Source of the DNA: Nannocystis sp.
Lineage (GTDB): Bacteria > Myxococcota_A > Polyangia > Nannocystales > Nannocystaceae
Direction of reading: 5' to 3'
Length of the DNA: 64,000 nt
NCBI RefSeq assembly: GCF_016714285.1
Contig: NZ_JADJNN010000016.1
Span: forward strand, 167,756-231,755
Shown here: positions 54,522 through 64,000 of the stretch, in pieces
Layout: every line of letters begins with the position of its first letter
Position numbering within the stretch: the first letter of the stretch is position 1
The notes under the pieces: model-generated
Seen by the model: only the letters and a program-made list of their open reading frames with translations
Told to the model about the DNA's origin: nothing
Database searches by the model: none
Made by a program: the position numbers and the translations under genes

Positions 54522-54527
54522 AGCATA
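54522..54527 (-). promoter_or_regulatory. -10-like TATGCT, 8 nt before the start at 54513
   Basis: Same hexamer and spacing as at 26315 and 37004. Confidence 0.5.
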
Positions 54528-54546
54528 ACAGCATCGCGGCCCCGGC

Positions 54547-55392
54547 TCATGCTGCCGGGCGGTCGCGGGCAGCGCCGTTGTCATCGAGGCGAAACACCCG
54601 GCGCGCGTTGTCGGCGAGGAACAGGGCCCGGGCCTCGGCGTCGAGCCCCAGCGAATCGAGGTCTTCGAGGGCCCGGTGCGGGAGGATCATCGGATAGTTG
54701 GATCCGAACAACACCTTGCGGCGGCCGTCACGCTGCATGTATCGCACGAGCTCCGGCGGATAGCGCTTTGTGGTGTAGGCCGAGGTGTCGATATGGACAT
54801 TCGGATATTTGCGGGCCAGGGCGATCATCTCCTCGGTCCACGGATAACCGATGTGCCCTGCGACGATCACGAGGTCGGGGAAGTCGAGCGCGACGTCGTC
54901 GAGGTAGGGGATCGGCCGGCCGGTCTCGGAGCTGCGCAGCGGGCCGGTGTGCCCGACCTGCGTGCAGAACGGGACGCCGAGCTCGACGCATTCGGCGTAC
55001 AGCGGATAGTAGCGGCGGTCGTTCGGCGGCAGACCCCACAGCCAGGGGATCACGCGCAGGGCCTTGAAGCCGAGGGTACGGATGCAGCGCCGCAGCTCGC
55101 GGACGGCGCGGACCGGGTCGCGCAGGTCGACGGCGGCGACGCCAGCGAGGCGGTCCGGGTGGGCGGCGACGAAGCCGGCGACCTCGTCGTTGCTGATCAG
55201 CGGGCCCTCCGGCGCGACCCAGGCGCTCAGCAGGCCGCGCTCGACCCCGGCCGCGTCCATGGCGGCGATCGTCATGGCGATCGGCAGCTCCTCGCTCGGG
55301 GCCTCCATGCCGGTCCAGCGGCGCAGCGGGGCGAGCATCTCGTGCTGCGCGAGGCGGACGGTCGGGTGCTGCATCCACACGTCGATGGTCAT
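54547..55392 (-). CDS. Amidohydrolase family protein (ACMSD-like TIM barrel)
   Basis: 281 residues. Amidohydrolase_2 pattern: MTIDVWMQHP at the N-terminus (the first strand; the usual HxH is replaced by VWMQHP, with only one His), GFKALRVIPW, VPFCTQVGHTG, IVAGHIGYPWTEEMI (His), YVNVHIDTSAY-like and FGSNYP with the metal Asp replaced by Asn. The altered ligands suggest changed metal use or a hydrolase/decarboxylase variant. Convergent/head position unclear; stand-alone. Confidence 0.8.
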   Translation of the reverse strand: MTIDVWMQHPTVRLAQHEMLAPLRRWTGMEAPSEELPIAMTIAAMDAAGVERGLLSAWVAPEGPLISNDEVAGFVAAHPDRLAGVAAVDLRDPVRAVRELRRCIRTLGFKALRVIPWLWGLPPNDRRYYPLYAECVELGVPFCTQVGHTGPLRSSETGRPIPYLDDVALDFPDLVIVAGHIGYPWTEEMIALARKYPNVHIDTSAYTTKRYPPELVRYMQRDGRRKVLFGSNYPMILPHRALEDLDSLGLDAEARALFLADNARRVFRLDDNGAARDRPAA

Positions 55393-55527
55393 GCCTGGCC
55401 GAGTACTTCAGGTCGTGCGCCGGGCGCAAGCGTGCCGACGAAATTCGCGCCCCGGCCGCGAGCTTGTGCGCCGTCGTGGGTGCCGCCAGTATGGCCCTGG
55501 TGCCGCGCCCGGGCGGACCCGCGGCTC

Positions 55528-56970
55528 ATGATCATCGACCCGACCCTGCGCGCATCCCATGGGCTCACGCGGGAGCCCGCCGCGGAGCCCGTGCTGCCCG
55601 ACCTCGAGGCCAAGCAGGTCGGCCACTTCGCGATCCTCCGCCGGCTCGGCGAGGGCGGGATGGGCGTGGTCTATGCGGCCTACGACGAGCGCCTCGAGCG
55701 ACGCGTGGCGGTCAAGCTGCTGCACGCCACCGACCACGCCCGCCTGCTGCGCGAGGCCCAGGCGCTGGCCCGCCTGTCCCACCCGAATGTCGTGCAGATT
55801 TACGAGATCGGCGAGAGCCACGGTCAGATCTTCGTGGCGATGGAGCACGTCGAGGGCCCCACCCTCGCCGCCTGGCTCGCCGCCGAACCCCGCGATGTCG
55901 CCGCGATCTTCGAGGTATTCCTGCAAGCCGGCCGCGGCCTGCTCGCCGCCCACGAGTCGGGCCTGGTCCACCGCGACTTCAAGCCCGGCAATGTCATCGT
56001 CGGCGTCGATGGCCGCACCCGCGTCCTCGACTTCGGCCTCGCCCGCGCCGGCGACTCGCTCAGCGACGGCGCCATCCCGCGGCCATCGGGGCCCCTGCCT
56101 GAGATCAGCCTGCTCAGCTCGCCCCTGACCCGCACGGGCGTGCTGCTCGGCACGCCCGCCTATATGTCGTCGGAGCAGCACCAAGGCGCCCCGGTCGACG
56201 CGCGCAGCGATCAGTTCAGCTTCTGCGCCGCGCTGTTCGAGGCCCTGTACGGCGAGCGCCCGTTCGCCGGGGAGACCCTGTATGAGCTCTCCGGCAACGT
56301 GATCGCCGGCCGCATTCGCCCGACCCAGCTGCGCCCCGAGATATCGCAAACCGTGCACGCCGCGATCGTCCGCGGCCTCGCGCCCGACCCCGCCGCCCGC
56401 TGGGCCTCGATGGGCGAGCTGCTGGAGCAGCTCGCCCGCGCTCGCCGCGAACACCTCACCCTCGGCGATGGCCGCATCGGCGTGTGGATCGGCGTCGGCA
56501 TGCTCGTCCTCTCGCTGACCGTCATGGCAGTGGTCCAGGTCCTGTGGGACAAGCCGGCCGACGTCACACCGGTGCAGCACATCCGCCTCGCCGCGGTGGT
56601 CGCCCTGGTGGGCGTGCCGATCCTCGCCCTGCTGCTGCGCCGCGATCGACCCACCCGACAGCGCCAGCTGATCATCCTCGGCATCGTCATGATGGTCCTG
56701 AGCTGCGTCCAACGCCTGGTCCTGTGGCGCGCCGGCTTCGGGGTCGTCGCCATGTTGTGCGTCGAATCTCTCACCTTCGTCGCCGCATACTCGACCGCGG
56801 CCACGATGCTGCGAGCCCCGCGGATCTGGCTCAATGTCCCGATCTTGCTGATCCCCGTGGCGCTGGTCATCGAATACGACGGCTCGCCCTACTTGATCTC
56901 CAGCTCGTGGCTGTTGGCCCTCGCCGTCACGATCCACGGCTGGCGCCGCGCGGCGCCGACCGACACGTGA
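55528..56970 (+). CDS. Ser/Thr protein kinase with a six-TM C-terminus
   Basis: 480 residues from the ATG at 55528; a longer frame to 54676 is the antisense of the amidohydrolase and is rejected. Kinase domain about 30-300: GEGGMGVVYAAYD, VAVKLLH, HRDFKPGN, DFGLAR, GTPAYMSSEQ (APE replaced by SSEQ). The C-terminal ~155 residues hold about six hydrophobic segments and no external domain. HRDFKP is common in myxobacterial kinases. Possibly the membrane block is the sensor. Confidence 0.85.
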   Translation: MIIDPTLRASHGLTREPAAEPVLPDLEAKQVGHFAILRRLGEGGMGVVYAAYDERLERRVAVKLLHATDHARLLREAQALARLSHPNVVQIYEIGESHGQIFVAMEHVEGPTLAAWLAAEPRDVAAIFEVFLQAGRGLLAAHESGLVHRDFKPGNVIVGVDGRTRVLDFGLARAGDSLSDGAIPRPSGPLPEISLLSSPLTRTGVLLGTPAYMSSEQHQGAPVDARSDQFSFCAALFEALYGERPFAGETLYELSGNVIAGRIRPTQLRPEISQTVHAAIVRGLAPDPAARWASMGELLEQLARARREHLTLGDGRIGVWIGVGMLVLSLTVMAVVQVLWDKPADVTPVQHIRLAAVVALVGVPILALLLRRDRPTRQRQLIILGIVMMVLSCVQRLVLWRAGFGVVAMLCVESLTFVAAYSTAATMLRAPRIWLNVPILLIPVALVIEYDGSPYLISSSWLLALAVTIHGWRRAAPTDT

Positions 56971-56980
56971 GCGGGCCGCG

Positions 56981-58426
56981 CTACAGGAAGTGGATCCACT
57001 GGGCCGTGGCGAGGATGGTGAGGCGATCGAGCCAGGTCTCCACGCGCGCGAGCTGGGTCGCCTCGGGCTCCTCGAAGCTCAGGAGCAGCGGATCAATGTC
57101 CAGGAAGACCAGCTCCGGTTGATCGCCCTCGCCCTGGTTCGCCGCGCCGTGCTGGAGGAACGCGTCCATCACCCAGCCGCCGCCCACGGCCCCGCTCAGG
57201 CGGTGGAGCGAGGCCACGATGTCGGTCTGGGCGGACGCGGTTTGCAGGCGCAGGCGAATCCAGGTGCGAGGGGCCGAGAAGTCCAGCCAGTAGTTGTTCC
57301 TTCGCGCGAGCGCGACGAGTTGTGAACGGAACCAGTGCGTTTGATCCGCGGCCGGGACAAAGACGTTCGCCCGGGTGTCCGGGACCTCGCGCTGGATCTG
57401 AGCGCAGAGCGCGTCGAAGTGACGGCGAAGGCCGCCGGCCAGGACCGCGATCCGATTCGAGGAGCCTTCGCGAGTCTGGCTGTTGCGAGCCTCGACCTTT
57501 CTGCGACCGGCGCGCAGCACCGCCGCGAGATCGGCCTTTCTGCTGGTGACGGCCTCGGCTTCTGCGCTCGCCTGGAGCAGGACGCGGCTCATGCAGTCGG
57601 CGAAGAAGGTCACCAGGGGCCGGAGATCGCCCTGATCTGCGGCCTCGAGCGCTGGGAGGTAGCGCCCGTCGCGGTCGTCGCGGTCGACCAGCAATGGTAA
57701 GAGCCCGGCGCGGATGAACTCGAAGCTGGCGAGGGCGCGGGCGACCCGACCGTTGCCGTCCTGGAAGGGGTGGATCTGGGTGAATCGGTGGTGGAGCCAC
57801 GCGGCGCGGACCTCGGGCAGGTCGTCAGGGAGCACGTGATAGAGCTCGATGAGTCGATCCATTTCAGAAGCGACGTGCTCTGGGGGGCAGTATTCGTGGA
57901 CCGTGCCGTCGGGTCTGGTGGGATTGTTGGAGTGCTGTTTGTAGGCACCTCGCAGCAGCGGGACCTGGATATGTTGCCCGGCGGTCGTGATGCCGTCCGT
58001 AAATTGTTGGTGCCGGGTCAGGAGCGCGTGGAGATCCTTGATCCACCCGACGCTGAAGGGGCGCGTCTGACCGATGAGGTCCATGACCAGCGCGAGCCCC
58101 TGGCGGTGATCCTCGAGGATCTCGACCAGGCGATCGCCGGACATCGTCGCGTCTTTATGGCTGACCAGGCTGGCATGAAAGCCCTGTTCGATCAGCGTGA
58201 CGGTCAGGCCACGAGAAAGGTCGTAGAGCCGCTCGAGGACGCCGGTCTCGATGCTCCATTTCCGGGCGAGTCGCTCCTGGAAGGTGGCGAGGACGTCGAA
58301 CTCCTGCATGCGCGCGCGCTGTCGCCGCCACATGTGGGTGAAGGCGCGGACGTCGGGCGAGGCGAGCGCGGCTGGATCGGGCAGTCCCGCGATGGGCTGC
58401 CAGATGTGGGGCGCGGCGGACGACAT
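56981..58426 (-). CDS. Fic-domain protein
   Basis: 481 residues from the ATG at 58426. The Fic core motif HPFQDGNGRVAR is complete, so AMP-transfer (or related) activity is likely; the flap segment precedes it (IQVPLLRGAYK). An N-terminal helix with WSIETGVLE resembles the [ST]xxxE[GN] autoinhibitory motif of class II Fic proteins. The C-terminal 200 residues look like a winged-helix/DUF4172-type region. Converges with the kinase by 10 bp. Target unknown. Confidence 0.88.
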   Translation of the reverse strand: MSSAAPHIWQPIAGLPDPAALASPDVRAFTHMWRRQRARMQEFDVLATFQERLARKWSIETGVLERLYDLSRGLTVTLIEQGFHASLVSHKDATMSGDRLVEILEDHRQGLALVMDLIGQTRPFSVGWIKDLHALLTRHQQFTDGITTAGQHIQVPLLRGAYKQHSNNPTRPDGTVHEYCPPEHVASEMDRLIELYHVLPDDLPEVRAAWLHHRFTQIHPFQDGNGRVARALASFEFIRAGLLPLLVDRDDRDGRYLPALEAADQGDLRPLVTFFADCMSRVLLQASAEAEAVTSRKADLAAVLRAGRRKVEARNSQTREGSSNRIAVLAGGLRRHFDALCAQIQREVPDTRANVFVPAADQTHWFRSQLVALARRNNYWLDFSAPRTWIRLRLQTASAQTDIVASLHRLSGAVGGGWVMDAFLQHGAANQGEGDQPELVFLDIDPLLLSFEEPEATQLARVETWLDRLTILATAQWIHFL

Positions 58427-58477
58427 TGTTCGCACGCTTATCACGGTCGCGGACGCCCGGTCCACCGGTGCGCAGCG

Positions 58478-61603
<3,126 letters not shown>

Positions 61604-61611
61604 GGTCCGCG

Positions 61612-61617
61612 AGTATA
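61612..61617 (-). promoter_or_regulatory. -10 TATACT, 8 nt before the GTG at 61603
   Basis: Consensus-like TATACT on the minus strand, no SD before the GTG; a leaderless start is likely. Confidence 0.55.
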
Positions 61618-61717
61618 GCGGGGCGGGGCGCGCCAGGTGGGTGCGCTCGCGCGCATTGTGAGTGAGCGTCGGTCGTGGAGCCTTGCCTGGGCTGGGCGGT
61701 GGGTGTCTGCTGCGACG

Positions 61718-62980
61718 ATGGCAATACGGGGATAGGGGTGGAGTGGGGTGGTGCTGGTGGTGCTCGTGGGCTGCGGGGACAGCGGTGGGCGCGACTCGAA
61801 CTCGGATTCGGCGTTCACGACCGTGCCGGTGACGGCGACCGGCGGTGCGGAGTCGACGGGCGGGGCGCCGACGACGGGCGAGGGCCAGACGAGCACTGGA
61901 CCGACCTCGCTGTCCGGGGCGACGACGACGGGGGATCCCGTGACGACGGGCGACGCCAGCAGCGGCGGCGAGGCGAGCAGCGGCGCGGGGGCCGGTCTGC
62001 GGCGACAGCAACGTCGACCCCGGCGAGGATTGCGACGACGGCAACGACGTCGAGACGGGACGCGTGCACCAGCGCCTGTGGCGGCCTGCGGCGACGGTCT
62101 CGTGCAGGAGGGCGTGGAGCCCTGCGACGACGGCAACGACGTCGAGACGGACGCGTGCACCAGCGCCTGCGTGGCGGCCAAGTGCGGCGACGGCATCGTG
62201 CAGGAGGGCGGGGAGGGCTGCGACGACGGCAACCAGGTCGACGACGACGCGTGCAGCAACGGCTGCGCGCTGCCGGGCTGCGGCGATGGCATCAAGCAGC
62301 CGGCCGAGGCCTGTGACGACGGCAACATGATCGACACGGACGCGTGCACGGATGTGTCAGGCGGCCATCTGCGGCGACGGGTTCATTCAGGCGATGGTCG
62401 AGACCTGCGACGACAAGGGCGAGAGCAAGCTCTGCGACAAGGACTGCAGCGCGGCCAAGTGCGGCGACGGGCTGGTGAACATGGCGGCGGGCGAGGTCTG
62501 CGACGACGGCAACATGGTCGACACGGACGCGTGCCTCGGCACCTGCGTGGCGGCCAAGTGCGGCGATGGCAAGGTCCAGGCCGGGGTGGAAGATTGCGAC
62601 GACGGCAACGTCAACCCCAACGACGGCTGTAGCGCGATGTGCAAGAAGGAGGTTGCCGCGGCCTGCCTCAACAATCCCAAGTGGACCGCGGTGACCTGCA
62701 CCACGACCAAGTGGATGTGGTCGAGCGACAAGGCGCAGGCGATCACGCTGGCGGACGCGAACACCAAGAAGCTGCTGTGGTCGGGCTGCAGCCACGCGCC
62801 CTACGCCGACACTTGCAGCCTCGACGGCAAGGGCTGGGTGTCGACGATGGAGTACGTGATGGCCGGCTGCAACGCGACCTGGTATCACCTCGGCGGCAGT
62901 ACACCGGCAACTGCGGCGGCCACGACGGCGACAAGGTGCGCCGCCTCGCGCTGACGCAGAACGACTGCTACGACTACTGA
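61718..62980 (+). pseudogene. Broken DUF4215 repeat lipoprotein
   Basis: Reconstructed across frames this is a lipoprotein of about 415 residues: MAIRG, then TAG at 61733-61735, then VVLVVLVGC (lipobox), a Thr/Gly/Ser spacer, six or seven DUF4215 repeats (CGDSNVDPGEDCDDGN..., CGDGIVQEGGEGCDDGN..., CGDGKVQAGVEDCDDGN...) and a cysteine-poor C-terminal domain ending ALTQNDCYDY at 62980. Frame changes are needed near 61991 (G run), 62057 (+1), 62080 (-2), 62352 (-2) and 62899 (-1). Translation could also begin at GTG 61748. Same family as the intact gene at 13827. Either a decayed gene or poor consensus. Confidence 0.75.
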
Positions 62981-62988
62981 GCCTGCGC

Positions 62989-64000
62989 CTACGGGGCGGG
63001 TTCGGAGATCGTGTTGCTGCTGAGGGTGATGGCTGTCTGCGCGAGCAGGCGGCCATCGAGCGAACGCCGGTCTTCATGCTGATGCCGGTCTGGCTGAGGA
63101 CGACGCCCCGCCATGTGGCTGGTGGTGCCGAGCTTCACGGTGCCGTCGACCTGCCAGAACACGTTCCTCGGCACGGCGCCGCCGGTCAGGGTCACCTCGA
63201 CGGCGTTGGCGACGACCAGGTCCTGGGCGATCTGGAAGATCCAGACCTCGGTCGCGTTGCCGGTGAGCGTCACGTCGCTGGGGATCTAGAGGCCGGTGCC
63301 CCACTTGCAGACGCCGGCGGGGAGGACCATTCCGCCGATGTTACCGGCGCCGAGCTCGATGACGTCGGGCGCGCGCGAGGCCGCGTCGCTGAACGCGAGC
63401 TGCATGTCGCCGATCGCCGAGGTCAGCTTTGTGGGCGTGGGTTGTTTGTAGGTGGCCGCGCAGATCTTTCCGCTGACCTGGGTGGATGTTGCGAACTCAT
63501 TGCTGGGATCGGCGATGAGGTTGAATCCGGTGATGTAGGTCGCGGCAGCCAGGCTGACGCCGAGGTCGCCGGTGATGGCAGATTTGGGGACGTTGGAGAT
63601 CCCCGTCTTGGCGAGGAGCACGTATTGCCGGCGGTCCCGGGTCGACAGGGCTGCCAGGCTCCACCGGGTCGCCAGTGCTGCCGCTGGTGTCAGCGGTGGT
63701 GCCCGCGTCGCCGGTCGAAGTCACGTCGCCGGTCGCTGCTGAATGCTCGTGGTGCTGTCCCCGGTGGCGCCGCCGCCCTCGGTTGGGTCTGGTTCGCTGG
63801 TCGTGCTCATGCCGCCGGTCTGGCTCCGCCGCCGGTGGTCGGTAGATTGGCGGTCGTGGGAGTATCACCCGCTCGAGTTGCTCTCATTCGTCGAGCTGCC
63901 GCCGCCGGTGGCGTTGCTCGTCGTTGTTTGACCGCCATCGTCGCCGCAAGCCGCGAGGGCGGCGCGCACAGCAGGACGATCGCGGTGAGGCTGAGCGGGG
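62989..64000 (-). pseudogene. Broken DUF3494 (ice-binding-like) lipoprotein, 5' end off the window
   Basis: On the minus strand, pieces of one protein can be chained: a signal with lipobox ALAAC-GDDGG, a Thr/Ser/Gly spacer, then the DUF3494 domain (LLAKTGISNVP, SAITGDLGVS, FSDAASRAPDVIELGAGNIG, WGTGL, then TAG at 63288-63286, IPSDVTLTGNATEVWIFQIA, FWQVDGTVKLGTTSH, GRLLAQTAITLSSNTISEPA). At least six frame changes (e.g. near 63975, 63868, 63745, 63620, 63105, 63066) plus the amber stop interrupt it. DUF3494 proteins bind ice or act as surface adhesins. The start codon is beyond 64000. Confidence 0.7.

Noticed and set aside
54676..55527. Upstream extension of the kinase at 55528
   Set aside because: It is antisense to the amidohydrolase, whose family motifs are clear; the kinase homology begins only after 55528.

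Overview
The window looks like a chromosomal segment of a high-GC myxobacterium, most likely of the Nannocystis/Plesiocystis/Enhygromyxa group. The evidence is the strong G/C third-position bias, the many lipoproteins with Ser/Thr/Gly/Asp-rich spacers, cysteine-rich DUF4215 repeat proteins, lamin-tail-domain proteins, three eukaryote-like Ser/Thr kinases, a choice-of-anchor Q beta-helix protein and a DUF3494 ice-binding-like protein. This is inferred from gene content, because no rRNA or marker set is present. I saw no tRNA, rRNA, CRISPR array, transposase or phage genes.

Layout. 1-5.3 kb (minus): two successive pairs of lamin-tail lipoprotein plus staphylococcal-nuclease-type thermonuclease; the last nuclease runs off the left edge. 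5.3-8.7 kb: thymidine kinase divergent from a concentrative nucleoside transporter and a 2-oxoglutarate/Fe(II)-type oxygenase, a likely nucleoside salvage locus. 8.7-15.5 kb: a penicillin-acylase-family lipoprotein, a membrane-embedded spermidine-synthase-like methyltransferase and a DUF4215/fibrinogen-like lipoprotein. 15.6-18.4 kb: a three-gene operon of two unrecognised proteins and an ATP-dependent DNA-ligase-like protein interrupted by a frameshift; this is the best candidate for an undescribed system. 18.5-27.5 kb: SDR oxidoreductase, Ser/Thr kinase, TPR-like and FG-GAP proteins, a GT-C glycosyltransferase and IlvE. 27.6-33.3 kb: an exporter set of RND/MMPL permease, LolA-like periplasmic protein and DUF1302-like beta-barrel. 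33.3-37 kb: Lon-like protease and a protein with a long Lys/Ala/Pro-rich tail. 37-44 kb: gamma-carbonic anhydrase, lipoproteins, amidase, LysR regulator divergent from S-adenosylhomocysteine hydrolase, thioredoxin-like protein and GST. 43.6-51 kb: DUF4398 and OmpA-type envelope lipoproteins, a large CarboxypepD_reg/PDZ protein, acid phosphatase, TSP3 lipoprotein, LysR and CorA. 51-64 kb: beta-helix protein, lipoproteins, amidohydrolase, two Ser/Thr kinases flanking a Fic protein, then two badly broken genes (DUF4215 and DUF3494) at the right edge.

Three genome-scale signals cross gene boundaries. (1) A family of small palindromes with arms CCTGTCC/GGACAGG lies both between and inside genes; one 16-mer occurs twice in one gene in different reading frames. 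(2) Many stand-alone genes have a TANNNT -10-like box 6-10 nt before the start codon and no Shine-Dalgarno sequence, which predicts leaderless mRNAs. (3) Single-base disruptions occur in the ligase-like, RND and ahcY genes, and at least eleven disruptions crowd into the last 2.3 kb. They may be consensus errors or real decay, and sequence alone cannot decide.
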